Assembly (NCBI GenBank): GCA_031552355.1
Contig: JAVBMO010000003.1
Span: 1 to 8,416 of the forward strand
Direction of reading: 5' to 3'
DNA from: JAVBMO01 sp031552355
GTDB taxonomy: Bacteria; Bacteroidota; Bacteroidia; Bacteroidales; P3
DNA: 8,416 bases
Below, piece after piece: positions 1 to 6,335 of this stretch. The number at the start of each line of letters is the position of its first letter. Position 1 is the stretch's first letter. A program made the position numbers and the translations under genes. The notes below the pieces were generated by a model. The model searched no databases. It saw only the letters and a list, made by a program, of their open reading frames with translations, and had not been told where the DNA came from.

Positions 1-3000
1 GGGGTTATTTACCAATTTATTCAATCGTTCCAAATTGGTGAACAACAAATAGGCTCTTTTGTAAGTAGCAAAACGCCTTGCAAAGCCTATAACCAAAGAC
101 TTTTTATCCAACTGATCCATAATTTTGAACCACAATTGAGGGTCTTCGGTTCTGTTACGGAAGTCTTGCTGCAAAGTTTTTCCTATGAAATTCACCAACA
201 CTTCTTTTTGTTCCATGTGGATATTCCAAATATCTTTATTGGGTACATCATGAATTTTTTCCCAATAAGTAGTGTTGGATTGGTCATTCAAAAACTCTGC
301 GCCAAAAGCTTTCATATAAAGCTCGCGCCACGATTTTGCCACCCATGTCGGGAAATGCACACCATTGGTTACGTGCCCTACATGAATTTCTTCAGGGAAA
401 TAGCCTTTGTAAAGCGGCGCAAACATATCGCGGCTCACGCGGCCGTGTATAGCGCTTACCCCGTTCACTTCCTGTGAAAAATTCGTTGCCAAAACGCTCA
501 TAGAGAATTTTTCGCCTTTGTCTTTTGGATTAAAACGTCCCAAGGCAATAAAATCGTCCCACGAAATGGTCAGATTTTCAGGAAAATGTGAAAAATAGCC
601 TCTTAACAAATCTTCTGTAAAGGCATCGTGTCCGGCTGGTACAGGCGTATGAGTGGTAAATAAAGTTGAAGAACGCACCAATTCTTTGGCCTCTTCAAAT
701 GTATATTTTTCGTCATGGATGTAATTAGACACACGTTCCAAACTATTGAAAGCCGAATGGCCCTCATTATTATGGTAAATATCCGGCTGAATATCCATGG
801 TTTTCAAGGCGCGAATACCGCCAAGACCCAGCAACATTTCTTGTTTCAAACGGTTTTCCCAATCGCCGCCATACAACTGGTCGGTAATAGTCCTGTCGGC
901 ATCTGTATTGCTTTCAATATCGGTATCCAACAAATACAAAGGCACACGCCCCACATCGCAACGCCAGATTTTTGCCGTAAGAATACGTCCCGGCAAAGCA
1001 ATACTAACGGTTTTCCAATTTCCTTCTTCATCAAAAACACCTTTCAAAGGCAATTGCGAAAATCTTTGTTGAACGCAATTCGAAAGTTGTTCGCCTTGTT
1101 TGGTAATTTGTTGGGTAAAATAGCCATAACGGTACAACAACCCAATACCAATCATATCTTTGTTACTATCGCTGGCTTCTTTCAGATAGTCGCCGGCCAA
1201 CAATCCCAAACCTCCCGAATAAATTTTTATGGAATTGTGCAAACCAAATTCCATGCAGAAATACGCAACTTTGGGTTGTTCGGCTTTTGGTTCACTCATG
1301 TATGCATGGAAATTTTCCACCACTTTTTGCATACGTTCCAAGAAATCCACATTTTTAGATAATTCCTCCAAACGCACTCTGGAAAGCGCACTCAACAATT
1401 GAACAGGATTTTCGTTGTAGGTTGTGGAAAAATTGGTATCTATGCTTTTGAACAATTCAATGGCGTCGTAGTTCCAAGACCACCAAAGGTTTTGGCTCAA
1501 TTCTTCCAAACCCGACAATTCTTTGGGAATTACTGTTTTAATATAAATTTTTTTCCATTCGGGATTCTGTCCCCAATCGCTTTGGATTGCATCAATTTTG
1601 TGGGCTGCAACCTTTTGCCAATACAGTTCTTCCCGTTTCACCGATTTGCCTAATGCAATTTCATAGGCTTTTTCATAATGGTTGATAAAATTCATCCAAA
1701 GTGTTTGGCGTGAAATTTCATGGGCCTTTTTCCGTAAATTTTCATACGAAGAAATATCCATCGACAAGCCTTCTGACAAAGCTTGTACGATTTTTGCAGT
1801 AGCATCTTTTTCGTTAAAATCGTCGCGTTTTACCACTGCCAAAGTTCCGGGCAAGTTTTCGGTGCTTCTCTGAATCCACAAGCCGAATCCGGCCAAGGTC
1901 GTGGTAATCGATGGAATTCTAAACGCCAAACATTCCATCGGCGTATATCCCCAAGGTTCGTAGTACGAGGGGAAAATTCCGGCATCGAAACCAATCAAAA
2001 AGTCGAAATAATCCATGTTGAAAACGCCATCGCTGCCATTCAAATAAGCAGGCACAAAAATGATTTTCACATTGTCGGACGGTGTATTTTTTAATTGGTT
2101 TTCCTTTATTCTTCTAATAACAGGGTCGTTTTCAGAATCATGCAAAACATGTGTGGAAAATCTTTCTTCCGAAGGTTTTTCGTTGAAAGAACAATATTGC
2201 CCTTCTTTCAAAAGAGGCGAAACCCCGATTTGATGCGCAGGAACCGCAATGATAGAAATGACTTGCCTGTTTTTCAAATCTTTTTTATTAAGCTGCCCCA
2301 TGGCATCCACAAAAAGGTCTATTCCTTTATTTTTAAATTCGTAGCGCCCGCTGTTGATAATCAAAAAGGCATTGGGGTCTAATTCTTGTCCCAAAAGGGT
2401 TTGGGCTACAGACAATATTTTTTCGCGAGCCTGCCTTCTTTTTGTTTCAAAAAATTCGCCTTGCGGAACAAAATCGTCTTCAAAACCATTGGGAGTAATC
2501 ACATCGGCGGGTTTTCCCAAGAAAGCCTTACATTCATTGTCCGTTAAATCGCTAACGGTGGTAAAAGCATCGGCATATTTGGCTGTAAGCATTTCCAAAG
2601 AATGCTTTGCCCTTACTTGGAAATTGGTTGCCAAAACTTCGGGATTGTATTTTCCCATTTCGCTGTAAAGCGGCAGATTATTTCCGGCTACGCAACGTCC
2701 CAAAACCGTAGCATGGGTGGTGAACAAAGTTGCAACTTGAGGAACTTTTTCTTTCAGGTGAAGCAAACCTGTTCCCGTCATCCATTCGTGGAAATGGGCA
2801 ATGATTTTATCTTGCGAACCTAAATAATATTCATAGTAGCTTTCAATAACGCGGGCGGCGCTATAGCCGAACAAAGCCGGTTCAATGTAATCCCATTGTC
2901 CGGTAATACTATCTAATTTATACGATTCCCAAAAACGAGACAAGATAGTATCTTTTTCGCTGAAGCAAGGTGTGAAATCCACCAAAACGGCAACCGGATT

Positions 3001-3258
3001 GCCGACAATCTTCCAACGGCCTACCTTGATTTTTAAACCTTGTTGGGCTGCGTACAAGCGCCAACTTTTATATAAAAATGGATCTTCCTCAAATTCGGGA
3101 TGAGCGGAAGTTCCTTTCCAAACGTCTGGGCCAATCAATATGTAATTATTGCCGTGTTTTTCAACCAAAGTTTTGGCTTTCGTGGATACAACCGTATGAA
3201 TACCACCTACTTTGTTGCAAACTTCCCAGCTGACTTCAAAAATATAGTCTGCGTTCAT
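1..3258 (-). CDS. Bifunctional GT3 glycogen synthase / GT35 alpha-glucan phosphorylase fusion (3' end cut by window edge)
   Basis: Partial gene: 1086 codons from the ATG at 3258 to the left edge, no stop. Residues 1-537 resemble animal/fungal-type GT3 glycogen synthase, which transfers glucose from UDP-glucose to alpha-1,4-glucan. Visible landmarks are the N-terminal loop around NKVGGIHTVVSTKA, HFHEW at 155-159, THATVLGR ending at R188, GRYEFKNKG with R305 and K311 (yeast R320/K326 equivalents), and the catalytic E-x7-E pair E434/E442 in YYEPWGYTPMEC. After a linker (about 538-572) comes the GT35 alpha-glucan phosphorylase family: NLWWSW at 590-595, AYFCMEFG at 665-672, YSGGLG from 680, NEGH at 831-834, THTPVPAGHD, VNGVSAIHG, HVTNGVH, and FARRFATYKR at 1059-1068. 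The C-terminal third with the PLP lysine lies outside the window; from the usual domain length the full protein should be near 1400 residues. Probably cytosolic storage-glucan metabolism. Domain assignment is firm; the activity of each half is inferred. Confidence 0.93.
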   Translation of the reverse strand, partial: MNADYIFEVSWEVCNKVGGIHTVVSTKAKTLVEKHGNNYILIGPDVWKGTSAHPEFEEDPFLYKSWRLYAAQQGLKIKVGRWKIVGNPVAVLVDFTPCFSEKDTILSRFWESYKLDSITGQWDYIEPALFGYSAARVIESYYEYYLGSQDKIIAHFHEWMTGTGLLHLKEKVPQVATLFTTHATVLGRCVAGNNLPLYSEMGKYNPEVLATNFQVRAKHSLEMLTAKYADAFTTVSDLTDNECKAFLGKPADVITPNGFEDDFVPQGEFFETKRRQAREKILSVAQTLLGQELDPNAFLIINSGRYEFKNKGIDLFVDAMGQLNKKDLKNRQVISIIAVPAHQIGVSPLLKEGQYCSFNEKPSEERFSTHVLHDSENDPVIRRIKENQLKNTPSDNVKIIFVPAYLNGSDGVFNMDYFDFLIGFDAGIFPSYYEPWGYTPMECLAFRIPSITTTLAGFGLWIQRSTENLPGTLAVVKRDDFNEKDATAKIVQALSEGLSMDISSYENLRKKAHEISRQTLWMNFINHYEKAYEIALGKSVKREELYWQKVAAHKIDAIQSDWGQNPEWKKIYIKTVIPKELSGLEELSQNLWWSWNYDAIELFKSIDTNFSTTYNENPVQLLSALSRVRLEELSKNVDFLERMQKVVENFHAYMSEPKAEQPKVAYFCMEFGLHNSIKIYSGGLGLLAGDYLKEASDSNKDMIGIGLLYRYGYFTQQITKQGEQLSNCVQQRFSQLPLKGVFDEEGNWKTVSIALPGRILTAKIWRCDVGRVPLYLLDTDIESNTDADRTITDQLYGGDWENRLKQEMLLGLGGIRALKTMDIQPDIYHNNEGHSAFNSLERVSNYIHDEKYTFEEAKELVRSSTLFTTHTPVPAGHDAFTEDLLRGYFSHFPENLTISWDDFIALGRFNPKDKGEKFSMSVLATNFSQEVNGVSAIHGRVSRDMFAPLYKGYFPEEIHVGHVTNGVHFPTWVAKSWRELYMKAFGAEFLNDQSNTTYWEKIHDVPNKDIWNIHMEQKEVLVNFIGKTLQQDFRNRTEDPQLWFKIMDQLDKKSLVIGFARRFATYKRAYLLFTNLERLNKLVNNP

Positions 3259-3372
3259 TTCTAAGGAATTATTTTAAAATTATTATTTTGTTATTTTTTT
3301 AAAGCAAAGTGTCAAAGATACTTAAAATAAATTACATTTCTTTGAGCACAAAATCCAAACTTATTAACATAT
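3259..3372. other. 114-bp intergenic gap between sufS and the glycogen fusion gene
   Basis: AT-rich spacer between two genes on the same (minus) strand. I see the candidate -7 box listed separately and a 10-bp AT-only palindrome (ATTTTAAAAT, 3271-3280). I see no GC-rich hairpin followed by a T-run that would terminate transcription after sufS. Read-through from the upstream cluster into the glycogen gene is therefore possible, alongside a dedicated promoter. Confidence 0.6.
3313..3320 (-). promoter_or_regulatory. Candidate -7 box (TATCTTTG) for the glycogen synthase/phosphorylase gene
   Basis: On the minus strand this reads TATCTTTG, a full match to the Bacteroidota -7 consensus TAnnTTTG, and it lies 54 bases before the ATG at 3258. 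That would give an AT-rich leader of roughly 45-50 bases. No TTTG lies at the usual 19-21 base spacing upstream; the nearest (3349-3352) is 28 bases away, so the -33 element is poor. It sits between the sufS stop and the fusion gene and could give the latter its own transcript. Confidence 0.45.
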
Positions 3373-4590
3373 TTATAACACCATTGGTTTTATTCTTTCA
3401 ATGGAATCCACCAGAATGTCAATATCCTGCTTGTTTGTGTAAAGCCCGAACGAAGCGCGCACCGTTCCGGGAATTCCAAAATGATCCATCACCGGCTGTG
3501 CGCAATGGTGCCCCGTGCGAACGGCGACCCCCAACTGGTCTAACAAGGTACCGACATCATAAGGATGGGCCTCGCCCAGCAAAAACGAAATGACTCCTGC
3601 TTTTTCTTTGGCAGTTCCAATAAAACGAATTTCTTTTATGGCCGAAAGTTTTTGTGTGGCATAATTCAGAATTTCTTCTTCATAGGCTTCAATTTCACTC
3701 ATTCCGATTGAATTCATGTATTCTATTGCCGTTTTCAAACCCAAAATATCGCCTACGGAAGGCGTTCCAGCTTCAAATTTAAAAGGAAGTTCGTTGTAGG
3801 TTGTTTTGTCAAAACGGACTTCCTTTATCATTTCGCCTCCACCCTGATAGGGCGGCATTTTATTGAGCCATTCTTCTTTTCCGTACAAAACGCCAACGCC
3901 CATTGGCGCATACATTTTGTGTCCCGAAAAACAATAAAAATCGCAATCCAAATTCTGAACGTCCACTTTGGTATGTGCAACAGCCTGAGCGCCATCCACC
4001 AAAACAGGCACAGAAAAACGATGGGCTTCGCGAATGATTTCCCTGACAGGATTTACCGTTCCCAAAGCATTGGAAATATGTGCCACAGCAACCAATTTGG
4101 TTTTTGGCGAAAGCATTTCTTTGAAAGCAGAAAAAATCAATTCTCCCTTTTCATCGAAAGGGATTATACGAAGTTTGGCGCCTCTTTCCTCACAAATCAT
4201 CTGCCAAGGCACGATATTGGAATGATGTTCCATTTCGGAAATAACCACTTCATCGCCTTGATTCAAAAAGGTTTTGCCAAAACTTGACGCCACCAAATTG
4301 ATGCTTTCCGTGGTTCCGCGCGTAAAAATGATTTCACGGCTGTGCCCGGCATTGATAAAAGATTTTATCAAATGGCGTGTTTCTTCAAATTCCGTGGTAG
4401 CCTTGGAACTCAGATAATGTACGCCACGATGAATATTGCTATTCAATGTGCGGTAATAATCCGACAAGGTATTTATCACACATTCCGGTTTTTGGGTGGT
4501 GGCGGCATTATCCATATACACCAAATTTCGCCCATAAACCTTGGAGTCAAGGATTTTGAAATCTTTTCTTATTTTTTCTATATCGAACAT
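3373..4590 (-). CDS. sufS: Cysteine desulfurase, SufS (group II NifS-like) type
   Basis: A complete 405-residue PLP enzyme of aminotransferase class V, the usual length for SufS. It converts L-cysteine to L-alanine and leaves a persulfide on an active-site cysteine, supplying sulfur for Fe-S cluster assembly in the cytosol. Visible motifs are MDNAATT (26-32), TRGTTESIN (90-98), SEMEHHSNIVPW (118-129) with the cofactor-stacking His122/123, VDGAQ (198-202) with Asp199 for the pyridine nitrogen, SGHK with the Schiff-base Lys225, RTGHHC with catalytic Cys363, and Arg378 in TVRASFG for the substrate carboxylate. The short loop around Cys363 fits group II (SufS/CsdA) rather than IscS. It begins with ATG 11 bp after the stop of the small membrane protein gene, so it is probably co-transcribed with that gene and the DUF2851 gene. 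No sufB, sufC, sufD or sufE is in the window. CsdA-like naming is possible, but SufS is the better call. Confidence 0.95.
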   Translation of the reverse strand: MFDIEKIRKDFKILDSKVYGRNLVYMDNAATTQKPECVINTLSDYYRTLNSNIHRGVHYLSSKATTEFEETRHLIKSFINAGHSREIIFTRGTTESINLVASSFGKTFLNQGDEVVISEMEHHSNIVPWQMICEERGAKLRIIPFDEKGELIFSAFKEMLSPKTKLVAVAHISNALGTVNPVREIIREAHRFSVPVLVDGAQAVAHTKVDVQNLDCDFYCFSGHKMYAPMGVGVLYGKEEWLNKMPPYQGGGEMIKEVRFDKTTYNELPFKFEAGTPSVGDILGLKTAIEYMNSIGMSEIEAYEEEILNYATQKLSAIKEIRFIGTAKEKAGVISFLLGEAHPYDVGTLLDQLGVAVRTGHHCAQPVMDHFGIPGTVRASFGLYTNKQDIDILVDSIERIKPMVL

Positions 4591-4601
4591 TTCTTCAAAT
4601 T

Positions 4602-4814
4602 TTAATTATGCGTGCTTTTGTAGTAAATGTAGGCAATAAGAAAAAAGAGAAGTAGCAGCCCTATAAAAATGTAAAACATTAAACTGCAACCCATTTCACC
4701 TTTTTTCACTTCATCATCTTGTTTCTTTTTTTTGATTTCTCGCTGAAAAAGAAACGCAACCAACAAAACCACTGCGGCAAGAACTACGGTTACAAGAATA
4801 CTTTCAAAACTCAT
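4602..4814 (-). CDS. Small hypothetical protein with two transmembrane helices
   Basis: A 70-residue protein I do not recognise. It has a hydrophobic helix at about 5-23, a highly charged loop at 24-40 rich in Lys, Glu and Asp, a single cysteine at 43, and a second hydrophobic helix at about 45-65, then a short polar tail. By the positive-inside rule the lysine-rich loop should face the cytoplasm, giving a helical hairpin in the inner membrane with both ends outside. There is no clear signal-peptidase site. Its ATG lies 3 bp after the DUF2851 stop and its stop is 11 bp before sufS, a spacing that suggests translational coupling and supports it being a real gene. Function unknown; only its membrane location is a reasonable inference. 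Confidence 0.75.
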   Translation of the reverse strand: MSFESILVTVVLAAVVLLVAFLFQREIKKKKQDDEVKKGEMGCSLMFYIFIGLLLLFFLIAYIYYKSTHN

Positions 4815-4817
4815 ATC

Positions 4818-6089
4818 TTATGGATTAATAATTTTCATTCCTATGGAACAATTCAGGCAGCGTTTTGGTTTACAATAGCCGGAATAAAGTTGCAGCAATC
4901 CTTGTGATTCCAAAGCTGTTGCAGGGTTCAAACCCATGCCTTCAAATTTCGACTGAATGCTGTTGGTTTCCTTTGGAAGTTTTTCCAAAAATTCCAAAGC
5001 TTTTTCCTTATACTTTACATCATCGTGCTGATTGCCATATTCAAAAAGAATAGGCACAACCACGTTGATTATCAAATTTTCCAAAAAAGTCTTTCCCGTG
5101 CTTTTTTCGCGTTTTATGGAAGGTTTGTCGAAAACATAATGCGTTGTCCAATAAGGCGAAGCCGAAACATTGAACAATTCAAACAAATCATCTATGGATT
5201 TGGCTTCCAATATTTTTGAAAAAAGATGCTGCGAACGATGAATCACTGCGGCAAACTGGCTTAGGCGTATGGTGGGGAAATTTCCGGGGCGAAGCCGCAA
5301 AAAATGCCACATGGTTTTGTCCAAAGCCTGCAAGCCGTATTTTTTTTGCAAAAACTGAAATTCTTTTTTCAGCAAAGTGGGGTATTCGTCCGAAAATTCA
5401 CCGGAAAGCAAACCGGAAACGCCAAAAATCAAGGCTTCCAATTCAAATAAATTATTTTTGTGCTTGGCCAAAATCTGCATATCCAAACTTTTTGCCAAAG
5501 CCTCAAAAGTGTCGCTATTGATTGAACTGCCGAAATAGCGCGCCAACAAACGGTAAAACGTTTGTTCCCATGAATTTTGGGTTGCCTGCAAACACAAAGC
5601 CACTCTCTCGCCTTTTCCTTCCATGCGCTCGGCAGCAAGGCGTTGCAAAGTATTTGTAAGCACTAAATTGCTCACTTGTCCGAACGATTTTTCGCAAGGG
5701 ACAAAAGTCTTGCTGTTCAAAAGATTCAGATAATTCCCATAGGCATCGGCAGCATGTTTCCCTTTGGCTTCCAAACAAGGGATTTGGCTTCCGTTTTCAG
5801 CAAAAACTTCCTTGTCAAAATCGTACACAACGTGCAAAATCACATTGTTGTAGGCTTTATTTAACTCGTGTTTGTGCTTGTACCAATCCGAAGATTTTAA
5901 ATGGATTTCCACATTTCCTGCCCATTCCGTGTTGCCAATTTTGATTTTGGCATTCAGAAAATCTGCGCCGGAATTGGGATTCCGCTCCCCGACCTTTAGA
6001 ATGGAAAGCGGTTCCCCGTTGGTGGTATTCAAATCCAAGTACCCCAATATTTTATGCTGCCACAAATAACAAATAAATTCTTCTGTCAT
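4818..6089 (-). CDS. DUF2851 family protein, function unknown
   Basis: A 423-residue protein matching the DUF2851 family, common in Bacteroidota. The N-terminal block is diagnostic: MTEEFICYLWQHKIL at the start, then GADFLNAKIKIG (41-52), WAGNVEIHLKSSDWYKHKH (56-74) and YNNVILHVVYDFD (80-92), followed by IPCLEAKGK. Asp43, Glu61, His63, Asp68 and His74 look like a polar, possibly metal-binding or catalytic set. The middle (about 140-380) looks mainly helical. The C-terminus carries YCKPKRCLNCSIG with Cys406, Cys411 and Cys414 (C-x4-C-x2-C). The ATG at 6089 is chosen because the family begins at this motif and an AAAGGAA lies 11 bases upstream; the frame stays open to a TTG at 6152, adding 21 basic residues, which I consider unlikely. 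No signal peptide, so probably cytosolic. First gene of the cluster with the small membrane protein and sufS. No biochemical role can be assigned. Confidence 0.88.
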   Translation of the reverse strand: MTEEFICYLWQHKILGYLDLNTTNGEPLSILKVGERNPNSGADFLNAKIKIGNTEWAGNVEIHLKSSDWYKHKHELNKAYNNVILHVVYDFDKEVFAENGSQIPCLEAKGKHAADAYGNYLNLLNSKTFVPCEKSFGQVSNLVLTNTLQRLAAERMEGKGERVALCLQATQNSWEQTFYRLLARYFGSSINSDTFEALAKSLDMQILAKHKNNLFELEALIFGVSGLLSGEFSDEYPTLLKKEFQFLQKKYGLQALDKTMWHFLRLRPGNFPTIRLSQFAAVIHRSQHLFSKILEAKSIDDLFELFNVSASPYWTTHYVFDKPSIKREKSTGKTFLENLIINVVVPILFEYGNQHDDVKYKEKALEFLEKLPKETNSIQSKFEGMGLNPATALESQGLLQLYSGYCKPKRCLNCSIGMKIINP

Positions 6090-6100
6090 TCGCTTTGTTA

Positions 6101-6107
6101 TTCCTTT
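6101..6107 (-). promoter_or_regulatory. Shine-Dalgarno-like AAAGGAA supporting the DUF2851 start at 6089
   Basis: On the minus strand AAAGGAA lies 11 bases before the ATG at 6089. Ribosome binding sites are often weak in this phylum, so its weight is modest, but it agrees with the family start and argues against the TTG at 6152. Confidence 0.4.
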
Positions 6108-6194
6108 ATTTATTCTTCGTAGGAAATTTTTATAAAGTATTTTCCCCCTCAACCTTCAACAGATTGGCTTTTTATTCAAATGCCAAACATTAAA

Positions 6195-6202
6195 CAAAGA
6201 TA
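6195..6202 (-). promoter_or_regulatory. Candidate -7 box (TATCTTTG) for the DUF2851-membrane protein-sufS cluster
   Basis: Reads TATCTTTG on the minus strand, matching TAnnTTTG and identical to the candidate box ahead of the glycogen gene. A TTTG (6217-6220) lies 14 bases upstream, closer than the usual 19-21, so the -33 region is non-ideal. A transcript from here would have a leader of about 100 bases before the ATG at 6089. Confidence 0.35.
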
Positions 6203-6264
6203 ATGATTTTCTTTAACAAATAGGCTCCTGTGGAAAAAAGCCATCCGTTTTCGCCATTCAAACT

Positions 6265-6295
6265 TTTGTAATTATTGTGTTTCTTAGTACCTTTG
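6265..6295 (+). promoter_or_regulatory. Bacteroidota-type promoter for the S46 peptidase gene
   Basis: TTTG at 6265-6268 (-33 element), a 19-base spacer, then TACCTTTG at 6288-6295, a full match to the TAnnTTTG -7 consensus used by the primary sigma factor of this phylum. Transcription should begin near 6300, leaving a short A-rich leader of about 35 bases before the ATG at 6336. This is the best promoter in the window. Confidence 0.75.
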
Positions 6296-6335
6296 CGGAA
6301 ATTAAAAATTCATAAACGTTAAAAATAAAACCGAG

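Larger units (their letters stand above)
6090..6335. other. 246-bp divergent intergenic region
   Basis: This region separates the minus-strand DUF2851 cluster from the plus-strand peptidase gene. It is AT-rich and contains a strong candidate promoter for the peptidase and a weaker one for the cluster. I see no small gene, tRNA, riboswitch-like fold or terminator hairpin. The two candidate -7 boxes lie about 90 bp apart and point away from each other, so a regulator bound between them could affect both units, but I see no clear operator repeat. Confidence 0.6.

Noticed and set aside
715..1362. A 215-codon plus-strand open frame opposite the phosphorylase domain
   Set aside because: The minus strand here encodes an unbroken, highly recognisable GT35 sequence. 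The plus-strand translation shows no family motif and looks like a complementary-strand shadow.
3271..3280. A 10-bp perfect palindrome (ATTTTAAAAT) in the leader of the glycogen gene
   Set aside because: It is made only of A and T in a very AT-rich spacer, so chance is likely, and such a hairpin would be too weak to act as a terminator.
3919..4287. A 122-codon plus-strand open frame opposite sufS
   Set aside because: It lies wholly within sufS, whose motifs are intact; the antisense translation has no recognisable domain and no convincing promoter or start context.
6090..6152. A 21-residue N-terminal extension of the DUF2851 protein starting at 6152
   Set aside because: The codon at 6152 is TTG, the extension does not match the family, and the diagnostic N-terminal motif begins at the ATG at 6089, which has a better ribosome-site context.
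6215..6227. A 13-bp direct repeat (AACAAATAGGCTC), also found at 44-56
   Set aside because: One copy is coding sequence in the phosphorylase and the other is intergenic. A match of this length is near what chance gives in 8.4 kb of AT-rich DNA, with no flanking similarity.
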